The notes: a model not told the origin generated them from the letters alone. A stretch of 64,000 nt of DNA from JBAMOY01 sp037071015 (GCA_037071015.1 JBAMOY010000001.1:310001-374000); one strand, 5' to 3'; shown: positions 41,345 through 51,401, counted from the first letter of the stretch. Numbers and translations: made by a program.

Positions 41345-41362
41345 CAGACTATTATTTTCTTT
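41333..41362 (+). terminator. Terminator of the alpha/beta hydrolase gene
   Basis: AATAATAGT and ACTATTATT pair perfectly around TGACAG, followed by TTCTTTCTTTTTT. It overlaps the stop codon. Confidence 0.7.
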
Positions 41363-41401
41363 CTTTTTTGTGTATAATAGAAATAGATTTGAGGGATTTG
41401 T

Positions 41402-42676
41402 ATGTTTATTGATGAGGTTATAATTGAGTTACAAGCCGGCGATGGCGGTAATGGTTGTATGGCTTTTAGACGTGAAAAATATATTGAAATGGGTGGACCA
41501 GCCGGCGGTAACGGTGGCAAAGGTTCAGATATCATTTTTGAAGTGGATGAAGGACTTAATACTTTAATTGATTTACGATATAAAAAGGTAATTAAAGGTG
41601 CGCGTGGAGCTAATGGTTTAGGTAAGGGGATGCATGGGGCCGCGGCTAAAGATATTCATATAAAGGTTCCATTAGGAACTGTTATCACTGATGTTGAGAC
41701 TGGTTTTGTAATTGCGGACTTAACAAATAAAGATGATTTTGAAGTTGTGGTTAGAGGTGGTCGCGGTGGCCGTGGCAATATTGCTTTTGCAACTCATTCT
41801 AATCCAGCTCCCAGCTATTGTGAAAATGGTGAACCGGGGGAAATTAGAAAAGTTAAAATTGAGCTTAAACTTTTGGCTGATGTTGGCTTAGTTGGTTTAC
41901 CTAGTGTTGGTAAATCAACTATCATTTCTAAAATTAGTGCCTCTAAACCGAAAATTGCTGCCTATCATTTTACGACTTTAAGTCCTAATTTAGGTGTTGT
42001 TAGAGCTAAAAACAATCGTTCTTTTGTCGTTGCTGATTTACCAGGCTTAATTGAAGGAGCATCACTAGGTGAAGGTTTAGGAGATCAATTTTTAAAACAT
42101 ATCGAACGGACGAGAGTTATTGCTCATATCATTGATATGAGTGGTATTGAAGGACGAGATCCTTATGCTGATTATGTTGTTATCAATAATGAACTAGAAA
42201 ATTTTAATAAGAAAATATTAGAGAAACCCCAGATTATTATTGCCAACAAAATGGATATGGATCAGGCTAAACAAAACTTAGAAACTTTCAAAAATAAGGT
42301 TAATTTACCAATATATGAAATATCGGCTATTCATAACCAAGGATTGGATCAGGTTGTTGAAGTTTTAGCTGATATGCTAGATACTATCGAAAAACAACCT
42401 CTATATGAAGAAGAAAAATTTGAAAGCCATGTTTTATATAAATTTAAGAAAGAGCAACCTTTTGAAATTGTTAAAGATGGTAGTGATAGTTGGCGAATTA
42501 CCGGAAAAGAAATTGAGAAGATACTGCGAATGACTAAATTTTCCACTGATGAATCTGTTATGCGTTTTACTAATAAACTACGTAAGTTAGGCATTGATAA
42601 TAAGTTGCGTGAGTTAGGTGCCAAGGAAGGCGACACTATTCATATTTTAGATTTTGAATTTGATTATAAAGAATAA
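41402..42676 (+). CDS. obg: GTPase Obg
   Basis: 424 residues: N-terminal glycine-rich Obg fold (GDGGNGCMAFRREKYIEMGGPAGGNGGKG), the G domain (GLPSVGKST, DLPGLIEGA, NKMD) and a C-terminal OCT domain (about residues 345-420, SDSWRITGKEIEK). A ribosome-associated GTPase needed for growth and, in Bacillus, for sporulation onset. The order rpmA-...-obg matches Bacillus with spo0B replaced by two other genes. Confidence 0.96.
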   Translation: MFIDEVIIELQAGDGGNGCMAFRREKYIEMGGPAGGNGGKGSDIIFEVDEGLNTLIDLRYKKVIKGARGANGLGKGMHGAAAKDIHIKVPLGTVITDVETGFVIADLTNKDDFEVVVRGGRGGRGNIAFATHSNPAPSYCENGEPGEIRKVKIELKLLADVGLVGLPSVGKSTIISKISASKPKIAAYHFTTLSPNLGVVRAKNNRSFVVADLPGLIEGASLGEGLGDQFLKHIERTRVIAHIIDMSGIEGRDPYADYVVINNELENFNKKILEKPQIIIANKMDMDQAKQNLETFKNKVNLPIYEISAIHNQGLDQVVEVLADMLDTIEKQPLYEEEKFESHVLYKFKKEQPFEIVKDGSDSWRITGKEIEKILRMTKFSTDESVMRFTNKLRKLGIDNKLRELGAKEGDTIHILDFEFDYKE

Positions 42677-42680
42677 ACTT

Positions 42681-42705
42681 AAAACATCTATTTAATAGAT
42701 GTTTT
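42681..42705 (+). terminator. Possible terminator after obg
   Basis: AAAACATCTAT and ATAGATGTTTT pair perfectly around TTA. The following bases (AAAATATTT) are not a proper T-run, so termination is uncertain. Confidence 0.45.
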
Positions 42706-42757
42706 AAAATATTTAAATGATATATGTTATAATATAGTTAAGGTAGAGGTGACAATA

Positions 42758-44038
42758 ATGAAGAGGATTTTAATAAAAAATACTAACTTAATTTCTATGG
42801 ATGAAAAAAGGAATAAAATCGAAAATAATGTAGATATTTTAATAGAAGATGATAAAATTATTGATATTGCAAACAATATTAATAGTGATGCTTTAGTGAT
42901 TGATGGCACAGGCAAATATGTTTTACCTGGTCTTGTCAATGCTCATTGCCATATTCCAATGAGTATATTTAAAGAGACTGTTGATGGCTATCCTTTAAAA
43001 GAATGGCTAGAACAAAGTATATGGCCTAGAGAGGCTAAATTGACTAATGATGATGTTTATTATGCCAGTTTACTATCTTTTATCGAAATGATTAAAACCG
43101 GAACAACAACAGTTAATGATCACTATTTTTTCCAAGATGAAATCATAAGGGCTGGTCAAAAAGCTGGTATTCATCTTATTGAGACACGAGTTGTTATGGA
43201 CAGTGATAATAATGGTAATGACCGCTATCAAGAACTATTAACTTTTTTAGATAAATACAAATCTAATAATTATTTAGATTTATCAATTGGTATTCATGGA
43301 CTTTATACCAATAGTGAAGAATACGTAAAAAAAGTATGCTCGTTAGCTAGGGAAAAGAATTTACTAGTTCATATGCATTTTTGCGAGGATGCTAATGAAG
43401 TTGCTACTATTAAACACAATTATCGTGTCAATCATCCGGCTGAAGTTTTGCAAAATTATTTTTCTGATTTAAAAATAGTTTTAGCTCATGGCGTTAAACT
43501 GGACGATAATGACATTCAAATCATGAAAGACATGAACGTGGGGATTGCGCATTGTCCAGTTACTAATTTAAAATTAGGAAGTGGTATTGCAGATATTGCT
43601 AAATTAAAAGACAATAATATTCCAGTAGCATTAGGAACAGATGGACCTGGTAGTGGTAGTAATTTTGATATGTTTGAAGTTATGAAATTTGCAGCATTAC
43701 TTCAAAAGGGTACCCACGAAGAACCGTTATTAATGCCGGCTTATGATGTTTTAAAAATGGCAACGATTGAAGGTGCTAAAGTGTTAGGTTTAAGTCATAA
43801 AATCGGCAGTATCGAAGTCGGAAAGCAAGCCAATCTTATTGTTGTCTCATTAGATAATATTAAGACGCAACCGGTTAATGATGTTATCGCAGATATTGTT
43901 TATAATGCTAATCAAAATAATATTGAACATGTGATGGTTAATGGTAATTTAATTTTAAAAAATCATCATTTATGTCAGCTTGATGAAAAAGAAATAATCG
44001 AAAAATGTAATGCTATTACAAAACGTATTTTTAACTAG
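42758..44038 (+). CDS. mtaD: Amidohydrolase, 5-methylthioadenosine/S-adenosylhomocysteine deaminase type
   Basis: 426 residues. Metal site: NAHCHIPMS (HxH near residue 58), HMHFCEDAN, LAHGVKL and LGTDGPGSGSNFDMFE (Asp). The PLKEWLEQSIWPREAKLTNDDVYYASLLSFIEMIKTGTTT stretch is typical of MtaD/SsnA-type deaminases, which convert methylthioadenosine or S-adenosylhomocysteine to inosine derivatives. Chlorohydrolase-type alternatives exist, so the substrate is likely but not certain. Start ATG 42758 (agaggtgac upstream). Confidence 0.85.
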   Translation: MKRILIKNTNLISMDEKRNKIENNVDILIEDDKIIDIANNINSDALVIDGTGKYVLPGLVNAHCHIPMSIFKETVDGYPLKEWLEQSIWPREAKLTNDDVYYASLLSFIEMIKTGTTTVNDHYFFQDEIIRAGQKAGIHLIETRVVMDSDNNGNDRYQELLTFLDKYKSNNYLDLSIGIHGLYTNSEEYVKKVCSLAREKNLLVHMHFCEDANEVATIKHNYRVNHPAEVLQNYFSDLKIVLAHGVKLDDNDIQIMKDMNVGIAHCPVTNLKLGSGIADIAKLKDNNIPVALGTDGPGSGSNFDMFEVMKFAALLQKGTHEEPLLMPAYDVLKMATIEGAKVLGLSHKIGSIEVGKQANLIVVSLDNIKTQPVNDVIADIVYNANQNNIEHVMVNGNLILKNHHLCQLDEKEIIEKCNAITKRIFN

Positions 44039-44091
44039 CCTTTATCTTATAAAAATAAACAAGATACATATAATAAAAAAGAGGTGAATAT

Positions 44092-45366
44092 ATGAAGTAT
44101 ACAAAATATGAACTATTACCCTATAATCTACATATCATTAATACCCAAAAATTTAAAACAATTAATATTAGGATTAATTTTAAGACAAAAGCTATTAAAG
44201 AAGATTTAACTAAAAGAAATTTGTTATCAGATTTATTACTTCGTAGTAGCAAAAATTATCCGAGTGAAAAAGAGATGGCTATTGCCTGTGAGGATTTATA
44301 CGACTTAAATTATAGTAGTAACTGCACCATTTCAGGTAATTATAGCATTTTATCTTTTAATACAACTTTTTTAAATGAAAGATATACGGAAGAAGGGATG
44401 AACGAACAAGCTATTTCCTTTTTTCTCGATATGATTATGCATCCTAATGTTGATAATCATGCTTTCGACAGTAACACCTTTAAAATTGCTAAAAAGAATA
44501 TTCACGATATTTTAATTAGCGAGAAAGATAACCCTGGTCGTTATAGTATGCATGAATTAATGTCGGCTATTGACAGTGATAGTCCCTTATCATATCATTC
44601 TGAGGGATATATTGAAGATTTAGATAAAATTAATGAATCTAACTTATATGACTATTATGAAAACATGTTAAAAACTAACTTAATTGATATTTTTATCGTT
44701 GGTGATGTTAATAAAGATGAAATTAAAGATTTTTTTACTGAACATTTTCAAATTAATACTTTTAAAAAGACAAAAGAAACTCATATTATTGAGCATAAAA
44801 AAATCCCCAAACGGGCGAAAACTAAGACTGTTACGGCTGACTTTACGCAGAGCCAGTTGTTATTAGGTTATAAAATTGATAAAATGACTGACTTTGAACG
44901 CAATTATATTAGTACAATTTATTCTTTTATATTAGGTGGTGGACCTGATTCAAAGTTGTTTCAAAGTGTTCGTGAAAAAAATTCGTTATGTTACAGTATC
45001 AATTCTGTTGTTTTAAAAACTTTTAATTTATTAATTATTAAAGCAGGAATTGATAAAGGTGATTTTAAAAAAGCTGTTTCACTTATTCGTAAAGAAGTAA
45101 ATAATATGAATAAAAATAAAATTACCGATGAAGAACTAACTAAAGCTAAAATAACATATATCAATAGTTGTAAGGAAATTCTAGATAGTCCTAGTAGTAT
45201 AATTGGAGTTTATACAGCTAAAGAATATTTAAATGTCGACTTGTTAGAAGATCGTATTAAAAATATTGAGAAAATAACAAAAGAAATGTTGGTGGCTTTT
45301 AGTAAAAAACTTCATTTAGATACTATCTTTTTATTGGAAGGAGACTTAGAAAATGAAGATGAATAA
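44092..45366 (+). CDS. M16 peptidase-like protein, inactive subunit (YmfF-like)
   Basis: 424 residues of the M16 fold but without HXXEH; the region where it should be reads DLLLRSSKNYPSEKEMAIACEDLY. The C-terminal half has the SQLLLGYKI and GGGPDSKLFQSVREKNSLCYSI signatures of the family. In B. subtilis the pair ymfF (inactive) and ymfH (active) is adjacent. Its end overlaps the next gene by 14 bases, so a heterodimer is likely. The target is unknown. Confidence 0.88.
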   Translation: MKYTKYELLPYNLHIINTQKFKTINIRINFKTKAIKEDLTKRNLLSDLLLRSSKNYPSEKEMAIACEDLYDLNYSSNCTISGNYSILSFNTTFLNERYTEEGMNEQAISFFLDMIMHPNVDNHAFDSNTFKIAKKNIHDILISEKDNPGRYSMHELMSAIDSDSPLSYHSEGYIEDLDKINESNLYDYYENMLKTNLIDIFIVGDVNKDEIKDFFTEHFQINTFKKTKETHIIEHKKIPKRAKTKTVTADFTQSQLLLGYKIDKMTDFERNYISTIYSFILGGGPDSKLFQSVREKNSLCYSINSVVLKTFNLLIIKAGIDKGDFKKAVSLIRKEVNNMNKNKITDEELTKAKITYINSCKEILDSPSSIIGVYTAKEYLNVDLLEDRIKNIEKITKEMLVAFSKKLHLDTIFLLEGDLENEDE

Positions 45367-46639
45367 AAACGAATTATTAGATTTGACTATTTATTCTAAG
45401 ACTCTATCTAATGGCTTAGAAATTTACATTGTACCTAAAAAAGATAGTAAGACGACATATGCCACTTTTACCACTAATTATGGATCCAATATCATTGAGT
45501 TTGTTCCTAAAAATCAAGATAATTTTATTAAAGTACCGAGTGGTATCGCACATTTTTTAGAACATAAGATGTTTGAACAAGAGGATGGGACAGACCCTTT
45601 TACCTTTTTTAGTAACAATGGTTGTGATGCCAATGCTAATACAACGTATTATAAGACAACATATTTATTTTCTGGAGCTAATAAAGTTGAAGAAAATTTA
45701 GAGTTTTTGATCGATTATGTTCAAGCACCATATTTTACTGATGAAAACGTTGAAAAGGAAAAAGGAATTATTACGCAAGAGATTAGAATGTATTTAGATG
45801 ATCCGATTAGCCGTTTGTATGAGCAGAGTATTGCTAATAGTTTTAGTAAACATCCAATTAGAATTCCCGTTATTGGTGATGAAAAAAATATTAATTCGAT
45901 TACCAAGGAAAATCTATATGATTGTTATAATACTTTTTATCAACCATCAAATATGGTTTTAGTGGTAACCGGAAATGTTGATCCTGATAAAATTATAAAA
46001 CTTGTCGAAGAAAATCAAAAGAAAAAAGATTATAGTGAAAAAAGTGAAATTAAAATTAAAACTTATGATGAGCCTGATAAAGTTAATAAAAAAAATGAAG
46101 TTTTAAAAATGAATGTCAATATTCCCAAAATATCCGTTAATTATAAGATAAATTATCAAAGAATTAAAAAGTATTCTAAAAGAGAAATATTAAACTATTT
46201 AAATCTATTTTTTTATATTAAATTTGATAACGTTTCGGACTTTACTAGTCAAATGAAAAACGAAGAATTTATCACCGATCCTTTTGGCTTAATATATGTC
46301 GATACTGATAAACATATATTATATATGATTATGAATGACTCTAATAAACCACAGTTATTAATCGATAATATCAAAGACACGATGCAAAAATTTGATATAA
46401 CACCAGAAATGTTTGAACGAAAGAAAAAAGTTTTGAAAAGTGGTCAAATATATATGAGTGATAATATTTTTGGTATTAATCATAAAATAATTTCTAGTCA
46501 TATCAAGTATGGTGAAGTTTTTAATGATGATATTGACTTTATAGACGGTTTGACTTTTAAAGATTTTAAAGATTGTATAAAACAGATGAAGTTTAATGAA
46601 GCGTCATCTGTTACTATTGATAGTAAAGACAAAAATTAA
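45353..46639 (+). CDS. M16 peptidase, active subunit (YmfH-like)
   Basis: 428 residues. Zinc motif HFLEH (in GIAHFLEHKMFE) and downstream Glu in EKGIITQEIRMYLDDP complete the inverzincin site. The C-terminal half is shorter on motifs. It starts within the upstream gene; ATG 45353 or ATG 45359 could be used (aaggagac lies upstream of both). Partner of the upstream inactive subunit. Confidence 0.9.
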   Translation: MKMNKNELLDLTIYSKTLSNGLEIYIVPKKDSKTTYATFTTNYGSNIIEFVPKNQDNFIKVPSGIAHFLEHKMFEQEDGTDPFTFFSNNGCDANANTTYYKTTYLFSGANKVEENLEFLIDYVQAPYFTDENVEKEKGIITQEIRMYLDDPISRLYEQSIANSFSKHPIRIPVIGDEKNINSITKENLYDCYNTFYQPSNMVLVVTGNVDPDKIIKLVEENQKKKDYSEKSEIKIKTYDEPDKVNKKNEVLKMNVNIPKISVNYKINYQRIKKYSKREILNYLNLFFYIKFDNVSDFTSQMKNEEFITDPFGLIYVDTDKHILYMIMNDSNKPQLLIDNIKDTMQKFDITPEMFERKKKVLKSGQIYMSDNIFGINHKIISSHIKYGEVFNDDIDFIDGLTFKDFKDCIKQMKFNEASSVTIDSKDKN

Positions 46640-46695
46640 GCCTTGCAATATCACTGATTTTATGATAAATTAGATATTAGTTATAAGGAGGACTT

Positions 46696-46908
46696 ATGAA
46701 AATTTTATTACTAATCGTGTCAATTTTACTTATTGCTATTGTTTTATTGCAAAGTGGTAAAGCTGAGAGTGCCTCACAAGCTTTAACTGGTGGAAATGAT
46801 AGTTTATTTGCTAATCGTAAGGAACGTGGTGGCGAATTATTTATAACTCGATTAACAGCTGTTCTTGGAATAGCATTCTTCGCTATTTGTATTTTTATGA
46901 ATTTATAA
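46696..46908 (+). CDS. secG: Preprotein translocase subunit SecG
   Basis: 70 residues with two membrane helices: LLLIVSILLIAIVLLQSGKAE and FITRLTAVLGIAFFAICIFM. The LLQSGKAESASQALTGGNDSLF loop is the SecG signature. Strong ribosome binding site aaggagg. Confidence 0.93.
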   Translation: MKILLLIVSILLIAIVLLQSGKAESASQALTGGNDSLFANRKERGGELFITRLTAVLGIAFFAICIFMNL

Positions 46909-46963
46909 TGTCAAAAAGTGTTAAAGAATAATATAAAATGAAGTTAAAAGATAAATATAAGGT

Positions 46964-46993
46964 AAAATAATAGTTAAAACTATTATTTTTTTT
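46964..46993 (+). terminator. Terminator after secG
   Basis: AATAATAGTT and AACTATTATT pair around AA, followed by T8. Confidence 0.7.
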
Positions 46994-47028
46994 GACTTTT
47001 TGTTATAATTGTTTATAGGGTGTATGAT

Positions 47029-48057
47029 ATGAAAAATAATATATATGGTTACAGTTTAGAACAGTTAGAAAATTATTTTTTATCAATTGATCAAAAAAAA
47101 TTCAAGGCTATTCAAGTCTTTGATTGGTTATATAAAAAAAGGGTTACATCCTTTGCTGAAATGTCAAATATAAAGAAAGAAGTTATTGAAAAACTACAGA
47201 ATGATTTTTCAACCAAATCATTAAAAATAATTAAAAAATTAGAAGATGTTGATGTGGTCAAATATTTATTTGAATTAGCCGATCAAATGACCGTTGAAGC
47301 TGTATTGATGCGCCATGATTATGGTAATAGTTTGTGTGTATCTAGCCAAGTTGGCTGTAATATGGGATGTTCTTTTTGTGAGAGTGGTCGTCTAAAGAAG
47401 AGACGTAATTTAGAGACCTATGAAATGGTTTTACAAATTTTACAAGTAGAAGCTGATTTAAATATACGTATTTCACATGTAGTGTTAATGGGAATTGGAG
47501 AACCTTTTGATAATTATGATAATATAATTAATTTTATAAATATTATCAATAGCGGTAAAGGTATCGATATTGGGGCTAGACATATAACTGTATCGACTTG
47601 TGGTTTAGTTCCAAAGATTAGGGATTTTATTGTTGATGGCAAACAAGTTAATCTAGCTATTAGTTTACATGCTCCTAATAATACTATTCGTAATCAATTA
47701 ATGGCAATTAATAAAGTCTATCCTATTGAAGAGATTATCAAAGTTATTAAGGAATATATTGCAAAAACTAATCGTCGTGTAACTTTTGAATATATTTTAT
47801 TAAGAGGAATCAATGACACTGAAGCTTGTGCTTTAGAGTTGGCACAATTATTAAAAGGTATTAATTGTTATGTTAATTTGATTCCTTATAATGAGACTAG
47901 TCATATAGAATATAAGAAAAGTCAACAAGAACAGATTTTAAAGTTTTTTGATATTTTAAAAAAGAATAAAATAAATGTAACAATTAGAAGGGAATTTGGC
48001 AGTAAGGTTATGGCAGCTTGTGGACAATTGCGTTCTAATTACGAGGAGGGGAAATAA
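47029..48057 (+). CDS. rlmN: 23S rRNA (adenine2503-C2)-methyltransferase RlmN
   Basis: 342 residues. Radical SAM motif CNMGCSFC (CxxxCxxC) and the C-terminal methyl-accepting Cys in MAACGQLRS; LMGIGEPFDNYDNI and STCGLVPKI are typical of the RlmN/Cfr family. The sequence after the cluster (ESGRLKKRRNL) departs from common RlmN proteins, so Cfr-like activity cannot be excluded by eye. The order rlmN-prpC-prkC-rsgA-rpe is that of B. subtilis, which favours RlmN. Start ATG 47029, not the GTG at 47020. Confidence 0.9.
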   Translation: MKNNIYGYSLEQLENYFLSIDQKKFKAIQVFDWLYKKRVTSFAEMSNIKKEVIEKLQNDFSTKSLKIIKKLEDVDVVKYLFELADQMTVEAVLMRHDYGNSLCVSSQVGCNMGCSFCESGRLKKRRNLETYEMVLQILQVEADLNIRISHVVLMGIGEPFDNYDNIINFINIINSGKGIDIGARHITVSTCGLVPKIRDFIVDGKQVNLAISLHAPNNTIRNQLMAINKVYPIEEIIKVIKEYIAKTNRRVTFEYILLRGINDTEACALELAQLLKGINCYVNLIPYNETSHIEYKKSQQEQILKFFDILKKNKINVTIRREFGSKVMAACGQLRSNYEEGK

Positions 48058-48791
48058 TGGAATATTTCTATTTAACAGATCCGGGAAAGATTCGTGACCA
48101 TAATGAGGATAGTGTTATTATCGTTAAAAACGAAAGTGGTGAGTTATTACTATCTGTAGCTGATGGTATGGGTGGACATAAAGCTGGCGAGGTTGCTTCT
48201 AGTATTGCTATTTCATATTTAGGTAAACGCTTTACGGAAATTAGTAGTATCGGTAATAAAGATGATGCAATTAATTGGATTAAAGATACGGTTAGTGAGA
48301 TTAATGTACAAATTTATAAATACACATCAGAACATCCTGAAAGTGAAGGGATGGGAACGACTTTAGTTACTGCTATTTTAACTAAAGATTTCTTACTATT
48401 TGGAAATATTGGTGATTCATCAGGATTCGTTATAAAAAATAATAGTATTCATAAAATTACGACTGATCATACGTTAGTTAACTTGTTAGTTAAATCGGGA
48501 GAATTAACAGAGGAGGAAGCTAAGGAACACCCACGAAAGAATGTTTTAATGAAAGCCTTAGGTGCCACTTCAACTGTCGAAATGGATATCTTTGATGTTG
48601 AAGTCGATGTTGATGGTATTTTCCTATGCAGTGATGGTTTAACTAATATGCTTGATAATGATCAAATTGCTAAAGTATTAAGTGAAGATTTATCTATTGA
48701 ACAAAAAGTACAAAAACTAATTTATAAAGCTAATAATCGTGGTGGTAACGATAATATATCAATAGCTTGTCTAATGAAAGGTGAGGAGTAG
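48057..48791 (+). CDS. prpC: PP2C-type protein phosphatase
   Basis: 244 residues. Metal-binding motifs YLTDPGKIRDHNED, SVADGMGGHKAGEVAS, GNIGDSS and SDGLTNML, GGNDNIS. Removes phosphate from targets of PrkC, the kinase encoded directly downstream; the ATG overlaps the rlmN stop. Confidence 0.96.
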   Translation: MEYFYLTDPGKIRDHNEDSVIIVKNESGELLLSVADGMGGHKAGEVASSIAISYLGKRFTEISSIGNKDDAINWIKDTVSEINVQIYKYTSEHPESEGMGTTLVTAILTKDFLLFGNIGDSSGFVIKNNSIHKITTDHTLVNLLVKSGELTEEEAKEHPRKNVLMKALGATSTVEMDIFDVEVDVDGIFLCSDGLTNMLDNDQIAKVLSEDLSIEQKVQKLIYKANNRGGNDNISIACLMKGEE

Positions 48792-48792
48792 T

Positions 48793-50565
48793 ATGATAAT
48801 AAAAGGACAAAAAATAAATGATCGTTATGAAATTATCCGTATGATTGGTGAAGGTGGTATGGCTAATGTCTATCTAGCGCAAGATACCATTTTAGATCGT
48901 AAAGTAGCGGTTAAAATTTTGCGTGGAGATTTAGCCGGCGACGAAAAATTTGTACGTCGTTTTCAAAGAGAAGCTATTAGTGCTAGTAGTTTGACACATC
49001 CAAACATTGTTGAAATGTATGATGTTGGTGAGGACGATGGTAAATATTTTATTGTTATGGAATATGTTGATGGAAAAACGTTAAAAAGCCTAATTAAAAG
49101 AAGAGGTTCTTTAACTTTGCCAGAAGTTATCGATATTATGATGCAATTAACATCTGGTTTAGCTTGCGCCCATGATAGTTATATTATCCATCGCGATATC
49201 AAACCGCAAAATATTATGATTCTCGATGATGGTAAGGTAAAAATAACCGATTTTGGAATAGCAATGGCTCTAAATAGTAATGAGTTAACTCAAACTAATT
49301 CTGTTATGGGATCTGTTCATTATTTGCCACCAGAGCAAGCTAATGGTAATGGAGCTACGATAAAAAGTGATATTTATTCTTTAGGAATTTTAATGTTCGA
49401 GCTTTTAACAGGGAAATTGCCTTTTAAAGGGGAAAATGCTGTTGAGATAGCCATTAAACAAATGAAAGAACAAATTCCGAGTGTTTGTAAAATTAATCCT
49501 GACATTCCACAAAGCGTTGAAAATATCATTCTTAAAGCTTGTGCTAAAAATCCGAAAAATCGTTATGATAATGTCTTGGAAATGCGTGAAGATTTAAAAA
49601 CTTGTATGGATCCCGGGAAAAAGGAAGTGGCTCGCCTTGTATATGAATATCCAGAAAATGATCTTGAGGAAACGAAAACAATTCCGTCACTTCGAACAAC
49701 GCGTTTAGAAAAAGAGGAAGCCAAGGAAGAAGAACGTGATAAAAAAACCAATAAAAAGTTACTTTATATTATTTTAGGTATAGTTGCTGCTCTTTTATTA
49801 GCTGTCATTGGTTTTTTCACTTATACTAAAATTCAAGGAAATAAAGAAATTAAAGTACCAGATGTCAGCGATATGAGTGTAGCAAAAGCTGAAGAAAAAT
49901 TAAAAGAAAAAGGTTTTAAAGTGGCTAACAAGCAAGAAGAGCAAGCTAGTGATAAAATAGAAGCTGGTAAGGTAATTGAAACTGATCCTAAAGCTGGTTT
50001 AAAACGTCGTAAAGGAACGACAATTACTTTAATTGTTTCAACGGGAAAAGAGAAACTTGAACTAGAAGATTATACTGGCAAAAATGCTTTAGAAATAAAA
50101 GGAAGTTTAGAGGCACAAGGATTTGTTGTCAACATTGAATTAAAAGATGTCGATGATAAGAAAAATAGCGAAGAAAATATTATTATTAGTCAAGAACCCA
50201 AGGCAGGTACGGAAGTAAAAGAAGGAGATACCATTACTTTGTATGTTCCAAATATTATTACAGAATACCCAGATTTTGTTAGTGAAAAATGGAATTATAA
50301 CGACATTCAGACTTTCTGTGACGAATACGGATTAACTTTAAAAGTCGAGTATGAAGAATCAATTAACTATGTAGCGGGAACGGTTATAAAACAATCTCGG
50401 GCTGCCGGTAGTAAGGTTACACAGGGGGCTACGATTACAATTACTATTGCGAAAGCACCATCTATAGTAACAACTCCGGATGATGATAAGACAGGCAGTG
50501 GTAATGATTCTAATAATAATAGTGGTGGCAGTGGTACTGGAACTAATACAGGAGGAACTAATTAA
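48793..50565 (+). CDS. prkC: Membrane Ser/Thr kinase with PASTA domains
   Basis: 590 residues: kinase domain (GEGGMANVYLAQ, VAVKIL, YIIHRDIKPQNIMI, ITDFGIAMA), a juxtamembrane charged linker, one membrane helix (LLYIILGIVAALLLAVIGFF, about residue 330), and three PASTA repeats outside (starting near KVPDVSDMSVAKAEEKL). PASTA domains bind peptidoglycan; in Bacillus PrkC senses muropeptides during germination. The C-terminal tail is Gly/Ser/Asn-rich. Start ATG 48793 with ggtgagga upstream, one base after the phosphatase stop. Confidence 0.95.
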   Translation: MIIKGQKINDRYEIIRMIGEGGMANVYLAQDTILDRKVAVKILRGDLAGDEKFVRRFQREAISASSLTHPNIVEMYDVGEDDGKYFIVMEYVDGKTLKSLIKRRGSLTLPEVIDIMMQLTSGLACAHDSYIIHRDIKPQNIMILDDGKVKITDFGIAMALNSNELTQTNSVMGSVHYLPPEQANGNGATIKSDIYSLGILMFELLTGKLPFKGENAVEIAIKQMKEQIPSVCKINPDIPQSVENIILKACAKNPKNRYDNVLEMREDLKTCMDPGKKEVARLVYEYPENDLEETKTIPSLRTTRLEKEEAKEEERDKKTNKKLLYIILGIVAALLLAVIGFFTYTKIQGNKEIKVPDVSDMSVAKAEEKLKEKGFKVANKQEEQASDKIEAGKVIETDPKAGLKRRKGTTITLIVSTGKEKLELEDYTGKNALEIKGSLEAQGFVVNIELKDVDDKKNSEENIIISQEPKAGTEVKEGDTITLYVPNIITEYPDFVSEKWNYNDIQTFCDEYGLTLKVEYEESINYVAGTVIKQSRAAGSKVTQGATITITIAKAPSIVTTPDDDKTGSGNDSNNNSGGSGTGTNTGGTN

Positions 50566-50570
50566 AGGAT

Positions 50571-51401
50571 ATGCGTGGTAAAATAATCAAATTGATAAGC
50601 AATGATTATACGGTTCTATTTAATGATAAAGAATATGTTTGTAAATCGCGAGGTAAATTTCGCAATTTGAAAATTAGCCCTTTAGTTGGTGATGAAGTCA
50701 TCTTTGATGAGAATAATAACTATATATTGGAAGTTTTACCACGCCAAAACGCTCTTTTGCGTCCACCAGTGGCTAATATTGACCAAGCTGTAATTATTAC
50801 TAGTGTTAAGCATCCCGATTTTAGTAGTAACCTGCTTGATAAATTATTAACTATTATCGAGTTTAACAATATTAAACCCATTATATGTTTTACAAAGTTG
50901 GATTTATTATCCGATATTGAAAAAAAAGAAATGGATAGAGTTATTGCCTATTACAATAAAATATATGATGTTTACCTTAATACAGAAATTGACAGAATTA
51001 AACAAATCTTTGCTAATAAAATCACTGTTTTTACCGGTCAAAGTGGTGCTGGTAAATCAACTTTATTAAATCGTTTAGATTCTAATTTGAATATTAAAAC
51101 AAATGATATATCATATGTTTTAGGTCGTGGTAAACATACGACTCGCCATGTTGAACTGCTTCCGATTTATAATGGGTTAGTGGCTGATACACCAGGTTTT
51201 TCAGCTGTTGATTTTAACGACATGTGTAATTCTGATATACGCGATAATTTTATTGAATTTAATAGATATCGCGAAGAGTGTAAATATAAAGATTGCATGC
51301 ATAATAAAGAAGATGATTGTGCCATAAAAAAAGAGGTTGTCAATGGTAATATTTTAAAATCACGTTATGATAACTATATAAACTTTATAAATAAGAGGTG
51401 A
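50571..51401 (+). CDS. rsgA: Ribosome small subunit GTPase RsgA
   Basis: 276 residues, a circularly permuted GTPase: OB fold first, then G4-like TKLD, G1 GQSGAGKST, G3 DTPGFSAVDF, and a zinc-binding C-terminus (CKYKDCMHNKEDDC). Aids late 30S assembly. The stop (TGA) overlaps the region of the rpe start. Confidence 0.95.
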   Translation: MRGKIIKLISNDYTVLFNDKEYVCKSRGKFRNLKISPLVGDEVIFDENNNYILEVLPRQNALLRPPVANIDQAVIITSVKHPDFSSNLLDKLLTIIEFNNIKPIICFTKLDLLSDIEKKEMDRVIAYYNKIYDVYLNTEIDRIKQIFANKITVFTGQSGAGKSTLLNRLDSNLNIKTNDISYVLGRGKHTTRHVELLPIYNGLVADTPGFSAVDFNDMCNSDIRDNFIEFNRYREECKYKDCMHNKEDDCAIKKEVVNGNILKSRYDNYINFINKR

